Shown: piece after piece, positions 35,596-44,128 of the stretch
How positions within the stretch are numbered: position 1 is the first letter of the stretch
Layout of the letters: the number at the start of each line of letters is the position of its first letter
Source of the DNA: Chitinophagaceae bacterium
GTDB taxonomy: Bacteria > Bacteroidota > Bacteroidia > Chitinophagales > Chitinophagaceae
DNA length: 64,000 nucleotides
Assembly: GCA_019638615.1 (NCBI GenBank)
Contig: JAHBTL010000004.1
Location: forward strand, 1-64,000
Direction of reading: 5' to 3'
The notes under the pieces: generated by a model
Told to the model about the DNA's origin: nothing
Databases searched by the model: none
Seen by the model: only the letters and a program-made list of their open reading frames with translations
Translations under genes and position numbers: made by a program

Positions 35596-36966
35596 ATGAT
35601 GAGGATACTTACAATAATAACAATTGCACTTTTTAGCGCAGCGTTCTTCGCTTCTCCTGCAAAAGCCCAGCAAAAACCCAATATTATTTTTGTATTGACG
35701 GATGATATGGGGTATTCGGACTTAAGTACGTATGGCAACCCGGTTATACAAACGCCTTTTCTCGACGGAATGGCGCATGCGGGATTAAAAGCTACCAATT
35801 ACATTGTGTCAACTCCGTCCTGTTCCCCTTCAAGAGCATCGCTGCTTACAGGCCGTTATGCTACAAGGTATAATATACCGGTACCTTTAGGCCCCGGCGA
35901 CAAGCGGGGTTTACCTGACCAGGAGGTGACGCTTGCTGAAGTACTGAAACAAGCCGGTTATAATACCGCTATGATCGGTAAATGGCATCTCGGTGACGAC
36001 AAACCTTTTCACCATCCTACCGCGCAGGGCTTTGATTCTTATTATGGATTGCTATATAGTCACGACTATCGTTATCCCTATGTAAAAACCGATACCACTA
36101 TTAAACTGTTCAGGAACCGTCAGCCTGAAATCAGTCAACCCGAAGACTCCTTACTAACACCATTGTATACACGTGAAGCGATTGCTGTTATAGACAAACA
36201 AACCAAAAGCAAACCCTTCTTTTTATACCTGTCGTACAACATGCCCCATCTTCCTGTGGCATTTGCGGCCCAGGCTGCTTCACTGGCGGGCAGGCAGGAT
36301 GCAGGACCTTTGGGGGCAGTGGTGGAGGAAATGGATAGCTGCCTGGCATTGATATGGAAAAAGCTCGAAGACAAAAAGCTGGCCGATAATACCATATTCA
36401 TTTTTTCAAGCGACAACGGGCCCTGGGCTGCCTATCCTGAAAGAATGTCCGGGGACGGTGTTACGGATCGCTGGCATGTGGGAGCCGCAGGGATTTTCCG
36501 TGGCTCAAAAGGTGAATCGTATGAAGGAGGGGTAAGAGTTCCGTTCATTGTCTATTGGAAAGATCATATCAGGCCAGCTATCTTAACCAGGCCTGTCAGT
36601 AATCTTGATGTGCTGCCTACTTTGGCTGCATGGGCAAAAGCGCCGCTTCCGCAGGGAAGAACCCTGGACGGTCAGGACATAGGCGATCTGCTGACAGGTA
36701 AGGTTAGCCAGAAGGAGTATGGGCATCGTCCTATTTATATCAACAACTATAATAAAGTGGAAGCCGTACGCATAGGCCCCTGGAAATACCGTGAAGCGCC
36801 GGCAGGTTTAAATTCGATCACCGGAAAATCGCAGGATACCGTAAAAGAACTGTTCAATATTAACCAGGACCCAAGCGAGCGCGTGAATGTAATAGACCGT
36901 TACCCTGAAAAGGCAGCGGAGCTGAAAAAGCTTTTTGACGCGTATCCCGGCTTTAAAGAAAATTAG
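35596..36966 (+). CDS. S1 family sulfatase in the predicted sulfur regulon
   Basis: A 456-residue exported sulfatase. Signal peptide to about residue 25 (PAKAQQ); metal motif LTDDMGYSD (Asp36-Asp37); formylglycine Cys76 in [28 protein letters not shown]; and the [15 protein letters not shown] loop. It hydrolyses sulfate esters in the periplasm. Unlike the three PUL 2 sulfatases it stands alone behind a regulon operator, so sulfate scavenging rather than glycan feeding is a reasonable role. Met2 is an equally good start. Confidence 0.9.
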   Translation: MMRILTIITIALFSAAFFASPAKAQQKPNIIFVLTDDMGYSDLSTYGNPVIQTPFLDGMAHAGLKATNYIVSTPSCSPSRASLLTGRYATRYNIPVPLGPGDKRGLPDQEVTLAEVLKQAGYNTAMIGKWHLGDDKPFHHPTAQGFDSYYGLLYSHDYRYPYVKTDTTIKLFRNRQPEISQPEDSLLTPLYTREAIAVIDKQTKSKPFFLYLSYNMPHLPVAFAAQAASLAGRQDAGPLGAVVEEMDSCLALIWKKLEDKKLADNTIFIFSSDNGPWAAYPERMSGDGVTDRWHVGAAGIFRGSKGESYEGGVRVPFIVYWKDHIRPAILTRPVSNLDVLPTLAAWAKAPLPQGRTLDGQDIGDLLTGKVSQKEYGHRPIYINNYNKVEAVRIGPWKYREAPAGLNSITGKSQDTVKELFNINQDPSERVNVIDRYPEKAAELKKLFDAYPGFKEN

Positions 36967-37047
36967 TGATCTATCCGCTAAGCTTACCTTTCGGGGGCTG
37001 ACTTTCTGCGGGACATCGAATGTCCTTTGAAAAAAATAAAAAAAATA

Positions 37048-37066
37048 GTCTATAAATTTGGTAGAC
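37048..37066 (+). promoter_or_regulatory. gtcta-N9-tagac operator, site 2
   Basis: gtcta (37048-37052), 9-base spacer taaatttgg, tagac (37062-37066). The flanking bases extend the symmetry to tagtcta/tagacta. It covers the predicted -33 TTTG (37057-37060) of the promoter for the dioxygenase gene, which suggests repression by occlusion. Confidence 0.7.
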
Positions 37067-37087
37067 TAATATTTTGTATTATTTTTG
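37057..37087 (+). promoter_or_regulatory. Bacteroidota-type promoter of the dioxygenase-SDR operon
   Basis: TTTG at 37057-37060, a 19-base spacer and TATTTTTG at 37080-37087 match the Bacteroidota sigma consensus TTTG-N19-TAnnTTTG exactly. Transcription would start near 37094, about 140 bases before the gene. Confidence 0.6.
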
Positions 37088-37236
37088 CCCTGTGAAATTT
37101 TTCAGATCACATATTATATATTGTTGTTGCCGCCAGGCAACATATTAATCAAGGGGTAACAACCACCTGCCCCGGTCATAAGTCAATTCCAATTTTCTCA
37201 TTCCGCTATTTCTCAATCATCAAATCAAAAAATGTT

Positions 37237-38148
37237 ATGAGCAACATCAATCATTTTATATTTCAATTCGGACAATCGCTTACGGGTGAACAAAAAAATA
37301 CCTTTCATAAATATGGTGTAATTCAATTCAAGAACTTTGTTGATAAAGCAACCGTACAACAATTTCTCAGCGAGATACAAAAGGTAGAAGAGGGCCTGCT
37401 TTCATCAAACACACAAAAAGTAAATGGCATTCCATTGAAGTTTGGCGTGAATACGGATGGCAGAAAATTCATTCAGCGCATTGCGTTCACTTCCCAGTAT
37501 AGTAAAACGCTGAGCGATTTTCTTAAAGATAAACGACTTGCCCAGGTGGCAGACTTATTATATCCTTATGAAGGCAGGATCGGCGAAAATGAAAAAGACG
37601 GGCTTGTTTTAAATCATTATGTAAATACCCCCGACAGCGAGTATAAACAATTGGGATGGCATACAGACAGCCCGAGAGATATATTTCTGGGATCCAGAAT
37701 TATGCCTATGTTGAATGCTGGCTTGCATTTAGATGATTATTCCTTTGAAAAAGGCGGATTGAGGGTATTGGCAGGCACACACAACCAGGGACTTTTTAAG
37801 CTGCTTTTCAGGAAAAAATATTTTGTTGATAATGATCCTGACCCCAAGGAAATAGGATTCAACATTGAAGCCGGTGATCTTACTGTACATGACGGACGCT
37901 TATGGCATCGTGTGCAACGCTCTCCGTTTTTTGGCGAGGAAAGCAGGAGGCGCGTAATGTACATACCTATTGTTACAGGAGCATATAAGCCAAAGCATGC
38001 CAACAGCCCGACGCCGTTTTATCATAAGCTTGCTTTGCCAAAACTGGAACAATACAGGGAAACCTTCCGCTGGGCTAATCTTAAGAAGAGAGGGTTAAGC
38101 CTGTCACGATTTGCTGCAAATAATACTGCCCGTAATACCATAAACTAA
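37237..38148 (+). CDS. phytanoyl-CoA dioxygenase (PhyH) family oxygenase in the sulfur regulon
   Basis: A 303-residue cytosolic Fe(II)/2-oxoglutarate dioxygenase. The triad is His142-x-Asp144 (GWHTDSPRD) and His224 (GRLWHRVQ), with an RRR cluster at 237-239 for 2-oxoglutarate. It is only distantly similar to the PUL 1 PhyH protein. Its promoter carries the regulon operator, and a sulfatase precedes it and an SDR follows after 7 bases. By analogy with oxygenases that free sulfite or sulfate from organosulfur compounds, it may act on an organosulfur substrate; that is inference. Confidence 0.85.
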   Translation: MSNINHFIFQFGQSLTGEQKNTFHKYGVIQFKNFVDKATVQQFLSEIQKVEEGLLSSNTQKVNGIPLKFGVNTDGRKFIQRIAFTSQYSKTLSDFLKDKRLAQVADLLYPYEGRIGENEKDGLVLNHYVNTPDSEYKQLGWHTDSPRDIFLGSRIMPMLNAGLHLDDYSFEKGGLRVLAGTHNQGLFKLLFRKKYFVDNDPDPKEIGFNIEAGDLTVHDGRLWHRVQRSPFFGEESRRRVMYIPIVTGAYKPKHANSPTPFYHKLALPKLEQYRETFRWANLKKRGLSLSRFAANNTARNTIN

Positions 38149-38155
38149 TAAACGA

Positions 38156-38950
38156 ATGGCTTACGCTCTGGTAACCGGTGCTGCCAAAGGGATTGGAAAA
38201 TCCATAGCGCACGAATTAACGTTAAGAAATTATAACCTGCTGTTGGTTGATGTTGACGGCAGGGGCCTGGCATTGACCAAGCTGGAGCTGGAAAGAACGG
38301 CCGGTGTGCACGTTGCCTATCTTGTAGGCGATCTTTCTTTACCTGAAACACCCGAAGCCGTATTCAAATGGAGCTCAGCCTGGCAGGATGAACTGGAAGT
38401 GCTGGTGAACAATGCAGCCTTTGGACTGAATGGTGCATTTGCTGCATTGCCGTTGCAGGAGCAGCTAAGCATCATTGATGTGAACATTAAATCTGTAGTG
38501 GCATTAAGCCATCGTTTTATACCTGTGCTTAAAAAAAGAGGCAGGGGGTATATCCTGAATATAGGCAGCAATGCGGGTTACCAGCCTGTGCCTTACCTTA
38601 ATATTTATGCAGCCTCAAAGGCATTTATCATTTCGTTTACGCGCAGCCTGCGCCATGAGTTAAGATCATCGGGCATTGTAGTAAGCTGTGTGAGCCCCGG
38701 AAGCACCGACACTCATTTCGTTGATCGTGCAGGCATGGGCAACCATATCAGGAAAACAGCGGAACGGTATAATATGACACCCCGGGCTGTTGCAAAAATA
38801 GCCGTCAATACTTTGTTCAAAGGCAACGCGGAACGGATTACAGGGTTCCAGACAAAGCTTGGCGTTTTTCTCTCCTGGCTGGCGCCAAAATCGTGGGCTG
38901 AAAAATTTGGCGCTAACATTTTTGGCAGGGAAATACAAATATCAAAATGA
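38156..38950 (+). CDS. short-chain dehydrogenase/reductase
   Basis: A 264-residue classical SDR. The nucleotide-binding TGAAKGIG (residues 7-14), NNAAFG (85-90) and the catalytic Ser138, Tyr151 and Lys155 (YAASK) are all in place, and VSPGSTDT follows. Asp32/Asp34 after beta-strand 2 suggest NAD(H) preference. It is cytosolic and reduces or oxidises a carbonyl/hydroxyl group; the substrate is unknown. It starts 7 bases after the dioxygenase stop, so the two probably act in sequence. Confidence 0.9.
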   Translation: MAYALVTGAAKGIGKSIAHELTLRNYNLLLVDVDGRGLALTKLELERTAGVHVAYLVGDLSLPETPEAVFKWSSAWQDELEVLVNNAAFGLNGAFAALPLQEQLSIIDVNIKSVVALSHRFIPVLKKRGRGYILNIGSNAGYQPVPYLNIYAASKAFIISFTRSLRHELRSSGIVVSCVSPGSTDTHFVDRAGMGNHIRKTAERYNMTPRAVAKIAVNTLFKGNAERITGFQTKLGVFLSWLAPKSWAEKFGANIFGREIQISK

Positions 38951-39087
38951 TCATACTTCTGGTACAAACCATATTAAGTCCGGGTATTGCTTTTTTTCGC
39001 AGTTGGTTTTATTTAAGTAAGCATTATACCCGGCACAAACTAACCCATTTGTTTATTCGTCTAAAGCCTCTGCTCCGGAGGTTTTAG
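38947..39087 (+). CDS. 46-residue small basic protein, uncertain
   Basis: ATG at 38947 overlaps the SDR stop as ATGA and opens a 46-residue frame ending TAG at 39085-39087. It has a hydrophobic start (MIILLVQTILSPGIAFF) and a basic tail (LIRLKPLLRRF-like). The coupling geometry is suggestive, but there is no family match and chance cannot be excluded. Confidence 0.28.
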   Translation: MIILLVQTILSPGIAFFRSWFYLSKHYTRHKLTHLFIRLKPLLRRF

Positions 39088-39129
39088 ATGATAACAAAGC
39101 ATTGCCACACAGCTTAAATTTTTTGCATC

Positions 39130-39732
39130 ATGATAGCTATCATCTACTGGTCGTTCGTTAGCTTCTTTCCTGTTTTTTTACCGACAGAAAAAGAAGAAGC
39201 CGGGTATAACCACCATTCTTATTATGATATTATAAAGAATGATAAAATAATCGGCTACATGAAATGCAGTAAGAGGGATACCAACGAAACAACGGAATAT
39301 ATTAATGAATCTTCCGCAAAATTTTCAGTCATTGTTGATGTGTCTGTTTACAGCAGGCTGCAGAGTTCATTCCGTAATGGTATACTGGAGGATGGAAAGC
39401 TTATCCGGCTGGTGAACGGCAAAACAAAGACCGAGAGGCATATTACACTGAGCAAAGATCAATATCTTATTAACAGCGATGGTAAACCGGCTTTTATCAA
39501 ATCATCCATACACTTCAGCACTGCGTGCCTTATGTATACCGAACCCTCCGGTATGAAATATATTTTTTCAGAAAATTTCGGTAAGTATATAGAAGTGAAT
39601 GAAACAACGCCGCATACGTATGTACTCAGGCTTCCTGATGGTAATAATATATATACCTATAAAAATGGCAAGTGTGTGGAGGTAGAAGTACAAACATCGC
39701 TCGCAACTATTTATATCAGGCCGCGTCAATAA
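39130..39732 (+). CDS. DUF6134-like exported protein
   Basis: A 200-residue protein with a hydrophobic N terminus (about 2-18) that looks like a signal peptide. The mature part reads as a beta-rich domain: YDIIKNDKIIGYMKC, YINESSAKFSVIVDVSVYSRLQSSFRNGILEDGKLI, GKTKTERHI, ending with PDGNNIYTYKNGKCVEVEV. This strand order and wording fit the Bacteroidota DUF6134 family, which lacks a known function. It is inside the sulfur-regulon block, 43 bases after the small ORF. Confidence 0.65.
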   Translation: MIAIIYWSFVSFFPVFLPTEKEEAGYNHHSYYDIIKNDKIIGYMKCSKRDTNETTEYINESSAKFSVIVDVSVYSRLQSSFRNGILEDGKLIRLVNGKTKTERHITLSKDQYLINSDGKPAFIKSSIHFSTACLMYTEPSGMKYIFSENFGKYIEVNETTPHTYVLRLPDGNNIYTYKNGKCVEVEVQTSLATIYIRPRQ

Positions 39733-39894
39733 TATTAATGTTCAAAACGCTACAGTGAAAAAGTCAAATCATGAAAAGGAACAATATGCCTTAAAAAGCG
39801 TATCCCGCTACTGCTCCAGCTATTATTGTTGCAGGTAGCAGCTCTATTCAGAAAATATTATTTAAAACGACATTCATCATTAAAATCAATAGCT

Positions 39895-40161
39895 ATGCCT
39901 TTATTCAGAACAAATATTGAACTGCACCATGCAGCAACCGATGATTATCTTTTATTAGATAAGGAACTGCGCTCCCGGCAATTTTCACCTGAAAACAAAC
40001 AGGTAATTGCTGATACAGGAAAAGATGAAAGAAGGTATTTGCACACCCGGTATTGGAGAGAAGGCAATATTGCATTACAGGAAGTGGTAAATGATGTAAA
40101 ACGCGCCGCCTCAAAAACACGTAAAAAATTTTCGTTTACCGTGCTCAAAAACCGGAATTAG
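39895..40161 (+). CDS. conserved-type small protein (88 aa)
   Basis: From ATG 39895 the frame gives an 88-residue soluble protein starting MPLFRTNIELHHAATDDYLLLDKELRSR. The FRT-IELH-A--DDY-LL opening resembles small Bacteroidota proteins with a ferredoxin-like beta-alpha-beta fold (some are compared with the GhoS antitoxin). The upstream part of the open frame (39826-39894) has no such likeness and is left out. Function unknown; no partner toxin is seen. Confidence 0.55.
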   Translation: MPLFRTNIELHHAATDDYLLLDKELRSRQFSPENKQVIADTGKDERRYLHTRYWREGNIALQEVVNDVKRAASKTRKKFSFTVLKNRN

Positions 40162-40243
40162 CATAGTCAGGAAATTATGTCAGACAAATAGCTCCCGGCG
40201 TTTTATTGGCCCGTTCTATCTTAATAAAGAAGAAAAATAAATA

Positions 40244-40262
40244 GTCTATAAAAAAAGTAGAC
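40244..40262 (+). promoter_or_regulatory. gtcta-N9-tagac operator, site 3
   Basis: gtcta (40244-40248), spacer taaaaaaag, tagac (40258-40262). It lies 65 bases upstream of site 4 (centre to centre), about six helical turns, in front of the TonB receptor gene. The pair could allow looping or cooperative binding. Confidence 0.65.
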
Positions 40263-40301
40263 TTTTTTATACGGAATTGACTATAGTTTGAATTTATGAT
40301 A

Positions 40302-40327
40302 TATATTTGTCCACTAATTTTATAGAC
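40302..40327 (+). promoter_or_regulatory. -7 promoter element overlapping operator site 4
   Basis: TATATTTG at 40302-40309 fits the TAnnTTTG -7 element. Operator site 4, gtcca (40309-40313), spacer ctaatttta, tagac (40323-40327), begins on its last base and covers the expected start of transcription, a place where binding would repress. It departs from the other sites in one base of the left arm. Confidence 0.55.
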
Positions 40328-40375
40328 TATTGATTTCTTAGTTGTATAAACTTTAACAAACAAAAAAATTGTTTA

Positions 40376-42937
40376 ATGCAAAAGCTGTTTTTAATTGCTG
40401 TTTTATCTTTATCATTCTTCAATTTAGCTGAGGCCCAGACCCATATAAAAGGAATAGTGAAAAATGGGGGAGGTGCGCGGGTTCCGGGCGCTACCGTCAA
40501 TATAAAAGGAACAACTGTTTATACCGCTGCAGACAGCTTAGGTGAGTTCAGCATTGAAGCGCCGAAGGCTGCACCGTTTATATTGCATGTTACGGCAGCC
40601 GGCTTTCACGGGCTGAGCACAAAATATGACAACATTCCTTCAGAGCCTGTTAGCATTGTGCTGGTGCCTAACGAATTGCTGGATTATATTGTGGTAACAT
40701 CGCGCAGAAGGAGTGAGGTGGTACAAAACATACCGATCCCGATTTCGGTGATAGGAGGTAACCGCATAGCTGACGCCGGAGCCTTTAACGTAAGCCGTTT
40801 AAAAGAATTGGTTCCGACCGTGCAGCTCTATTCTTCCAATGCACGCAATACTACATTAAATATAAGAGGGTTGGGATCAACATACGGTCTGACCAATGAT
40901 GGTATTGATCCCGGAGTCGGGTTTTATCTTGATGGTGTATACCTCGCCCGTCCTGCAGCTACTGTTCTTGACTTTATTGATGTGGAACGTATTGAAGTAT
41001 TGCGCGGCCCGCAGGGAACATTATTCGGAAAAAATACCACTGCAGGTGCATTCAACATCACATCACGTGCAGCAGAGTTCAAGCCGGGCGCTGTTTTTGA
41101 AGCCAGTTATGGTAACTTCGGGTATATACAGGCAAAAGCATCCATAACTGGCCCGCTCATTGCCAATAAACTGGCTGCCAGGGTTTCATTCTCCGGAACA
41201 CAACGCGATGGCAACCTGTATAATGTTTACTCGGACCGAAAGATAAATGACCTCAATAATTTAGGAGTAAGAGCGCAATTGCTCTATACGCCTTCTGATA
41301 ATGTAAAAATATCGTTAGCGGGGGATGTTACCTCGCAAAAACCAGACGGGTATGGCTGGGCAGTAGCAGGTGTGGTGAAAACGCAACGTTCAGATTACAG
41401 GCAGTTCAATACTATTATTGCTGACCTGGGATATACGCTTCCCTACAAAAGCGCATTTGAAAGGAAAGTTGATTTAGATACCAGATCCAAAGCTGATAAT
41501 GAACTGGGGGGCGTTTCGCTCAATGCTGATATTAAGATCGGCAATGGCACACTCACTTCCACTACCGCATGGCGTTACTGGAAATGGGTCCCTTTAAATG
41601 ACAGGGATTATCTCGGCATACCGGCATTTACGGTTTCTGCAGGAAATTCAGTTCACGACCAGTGGTCGCAGGAATTCAGGTATTCAGGAAAAATTAGTAA
41701 AAAAATTACCGGTGTGGTGGGCTTGTATGGCTTATGGCAGGATCTGAAAACAGATCCCGTACATACAGAAGAAGCAGGTTCGGCACTATGGCGCTTTTAT
41801 CAAAACAATGCAAGTGCCACTGCGTGGGAAACGCCGGGTTTGCTCGATAACTTTGGCATTAAAACCGTTTACGGAATTAAATCAACAAGCCTTGCAGCCT
41901 TTACGCAAATTGACTGGTCTGTTACCCCTCAATTGCACATCTTGCCCGGCTTAAGGTATAATTATGACAAGAAAGTTGCTAATTATAACCGTGTGACTTA
42001 CGGTGGACTTCAAACCGATGACGAAGCGCTTTTGGCATTAAAGAGACAGGTATATACCGATCAGTCATTTAATGTAAATGCAGATGCAGGCAATATATCG
42101 GGCCAATTATCTGTACAATACATTGTAAACAACAACTACAATGCTTTTGCTACTTTTTCCAAAAGCTATAAGCCCATAGGCGTGAATGTGGGCGGATTAC
42201 CAACAGCCGGCGGTAAAGTAATGACAGAACTGGCAACCGTAAAACCAGAGTCTGTTCAGCATTTTGAAGTAGGTATAAAAACAACGCCGTTGCCCAATAC
42301 AATATTGAACCTCACCGTATACCAGAATAACATCAAAGATTACCAAACGCTCGTACAAACACCGGAGCCTGGTGTAAACCGCGGATATCTTGCCAATGCG
42401 GAAAAAGCAAGGACACAGGGTTTTGAATTAGATGGCAGCATCCGGCCTGCAGATTTCATCAGCATTAACGCAGCATTGGCCTATACAGACGGGAAATATG
42501 TAAAATTCACGAATGCCCCGGTACCTCTTGAAGAAGTCGGAGGTGCGGAAGCATTCAAAGATATTTCCGGCGGGGCGCTTCCCGGTATTTCAAAATGGTC
42601 GTGGACCGTGGGTACCGAGCTTAGCAGCCAGGGTAAGTTCGTGGGCTGGCAGGGTAATTATTTCCTGGGAGCAGACCTGTTCTACCGGTCTGAATTTTCT
42701 TCCAGCCCATCTCCCTCGCAGTACCTGAATATTGATGCGTATTATTTATTGAATGCACGGTTGGGGTTCAGGGCTAATAACGGGTTTACTTTATTCGTCT
42801 GGAGCAGGAACCTGGGTAATAAAGACTATTATGAGCAATTATTAGCAGCTCCCGGTAACTACGGCCAGTATGCCGGCGTTGTAGGAGATGCGCGCACGTT
42901 CGGTGTTACGGTAAGGTATGCTCTTAAGCAGCAGTAA
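40376..42937 (+). CDS. TonB-dependent outer-membrane receptor (non-SusC type)
   Basis: An 853-residue receptor: signal peptide (to about 21, AEAQ), a CarboxypepD_reg-like domain (about 22-100), a plug domain (about 115-225; LNIRGLGSTYG, VYLARPAATVLDFIDVERIEVLRGPQGTLFGKNTTAG) and a beta-barrel ending in VRYALKQQ. No SusD follows and there is no STN domain, so it resembles siderophore- or small-molecule-type receptors. Two operators in its promoter and the cysteine genes 46 bases downstream suggest import of an organosulfur or sulfate-ester compound. Confidence 0.92.
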   Translation: MQKLFLIAVLSLSFFNLAEAQTHIKGIVKNGGGARVPGATVNIKGTTVYTAADSLGEFSIEAPKAAPFILHVTAAGFHGLSTKYDNIPSEPVSIVLVPNELLDYIVVTSRRRSEVVQNIPIPISVIGGNRIADAGAFNVSRLKELVPTVQLYSSNARNTTLNIRGLGSTYGLTNDGIDPGVGFYLDGVYLARPAATVLDFIDVERIEVLRGPQGTLFGKNTTAGAFNITSRAAEFKPGAVFEASYGNFGYIQAKASITGPLIANKLAARVSFSGTQRDGNLYNVYSDRKINDLNNLGVRAQLLYTPSDNVKISLAGDVTSQKPDGYGWAVAGVVKTQRSDYRQFNTIIADLGYTLPYKSAFERKVDLDTRSKADNELGGVSLNADIKIGNGTLTSTTAWRYWKWVPLNDRDYLGIPAFTVSAGNSVHDQWSQEFRYSGKISKKITGVVGLYGLWQDLKTDPVHTEEAGSALWRFYQNNASATAWETPGLLDNFGIKTVYGIKSTSLAAFTQIDWSVTPQLHILPGLRYNYDKKVANYNRVTYGGLQTDDEALLALKRQVYTDQSFNVNADAGNISGQLSVQYIVNNNYNAFATFSKSYKPIGVNVGGLPTAGGKVMTELATVKPESVQHFEVGIKTTPLPNTILNLTVYQNNIKDYQTLVQTPEPGVNRGYLANAEKARTQGFELDGSIRPADFISINAALAYTDGKYVKFTNAPVPLEEVGGAEAFKDISGGALPGISKWSWTVGTELSSQGKFVGWQGNYFLGADLFYRSEFSSSPSPSQYLNIDAYYLLNARLGFRANNGFTLFVWSRNLGNKDYYEQLLAAPGNYGQYAGVVGDARTFGVTVRYALKQQ

Positions 42938-42983
42938 AGAAGGAAGCGCTTTTCTGATTTAAATACGATTTTCAATACAGCTT

Positions 42984-43181
42984 ATGAAAATGCAGGAAAG
43001 AAATAAGGATTTATTACCCGGAGAAGAGGAAGATCATAGCTGGCCTGGAAATGAGTTGCTTTATAAGGCTACAGAAAAAGAAAGCAGGTCGTTTGTAGGA
43101 TTGCTGATACTGGTAACAGAATGTTTTATACCGGACATGTTGCTCAGGCAGTTCAGAAAAGCGGTTGTAAAATCAAAATAA
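42984..43181 (+). CDS. 65-residue hypothetical protein of the encapsulin operon
   Basis: A small protein with an acidic, polar N-terminal half (LLPGEEEDHSWPGNELL) and a hydrophobic-then-basic C-terminal half (SFVGLLILVTECFIPDMLL, RQFRKAVVKSK). Its TAA is one base from the cysM start and it follows the TonB receptor by 46 bases, so it is most likely translated. No family is recognised. Met3 is an alternative start. A link to sulfur handling rests only on position. Confidence 0.55.
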   Translation: MKMQERNKDLLPGEEEDHSWPGNELLYKATEKESRSFVGLLILVTECFIPDMLLRQFRKAVVKSK

Positions 43182-43182
43182 A

Positions 43183-44064
43183 ATGCCTGATATACTTGAC
43201 CAGGTTGGCAATACACCTATAGTAAGATTAAACAGGATCAACAGCAACAGCAATGTGGTTGTATACTGCAAGCTTGAAGGTGATAACCCCGGGGGAAGCG
43301 TAAAAGACCGTGCTGCTTACGGGATGATCAAAGGCGCTATTGACAGGGGCGAATTACAAAAAGGAATGAAGCTGGTAGAAGCTACCAGCGGCAATACCGG
43401 TATAGCATTAGCCTTAATGGCAGGCTTGTTTGGTGTGGAAATAGATCTGGTAATGCCTGAAGATGCGACAAGAGAAAGAGTGCTGGCAATGCGCGCTTTT
43501 GGTGCGAAGGTGATATTAACGCCTAAACGCAGGGCTATGGAAGGTGCGATTGATTGTGCCAATGAGCTTGTAAAGAAAGGAGGATACCTGATGCTCAACC
43601 AGTTTGCCAATCCTGATAATCCACGCATACATTACGAAACAACGGGGCCGGAAATATGGCGTGATACCAAAGGAACAGTTACTCATTTTGTTTCTTCTAT
43701 GGGCACAACAGGAACCATCATGGGAGTAGCTCAATATCTCAAAGAACAAAACCCGGATGTAGTGATAGCAGGATGTCAGCCAACAGACAATGCACAAATA
43801 CCTGGTATCCGCAAATGGCCGGAAGCATATATTCCAAAGATATTTGACAGATCAAAAGTTGATACGGTTATGGAAGTAAGTGAAAAGCAGGCCAAAGAAA
43901 TGACGAAACGGTTGGCAAAAGAGGAAGGAATATTTTGTGGTATGAGCAGTGGAGGCGCGGTGCATGCGGCGCTGGAACTTGCTTTAGCAATTCATCAGGG
44001 TGTTATAGTATGTATCATCTGCGATAAGGGCGACAGGTATTTATCTTCCGATCTTTTCGATTAA
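43183..44064 (+). CDS. cysM: cysteine synthase, CysM type
   Basis: A 293-residue PLP enzyme making cysteine from O-acetylserine and sulfide (CysM enzymes can also use thiosulfate). Schiff-base Lys41 lies in NPGGSVKDR; the substrate loop EATSGNTGIALA (about 67-78) and phosphate loop GTTGTIMG are intact; the C-terminal EGIFCGMSSGGAV and IICDKGDRYLS complete the fold. The VMPEDATRERVLAMRAFGA and TTGPEIWRDTKG-THFVSSMGTTGT text follows E. coli CysM more than CysK. Next is serine acetyltransferase, so the pair supplies cysteine to the desulfurase cargo encoded further on. Confidence 0.9.
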   Translation: MPDILDQVGNTPIVRLNRINSNSNVVVYCKLEGDNPGGSVKDRAAYGMIKGAIDRGELQKGMKLVEATSGNTGIALALMAGLFGVEIDLVMPEDATRERVLAMRAFGAKVILTPKRRAMEGAIDCANELVKKGGYLMLNQFANPDNPRIHYETTGPEIWRDTKGTVTHFVSSMGTTGTIMGVAQYLKEQNPDVVIAGCQPTDNAQIPGIRKWPEAYIPKIFDRSKVDTVMEVSEKQAKEMTKRLAKEEGIFCGMSSGGAVHAALELALAIHQGVIVCIICDKGDRYLSSDLFD

Positions 44065-44128
44065 AAGGTGGAAGGTAAAGGGTATAAGGTAAAAGCTGTT
44101 TTATATGGGGAAATAAAAATTAAATTGT

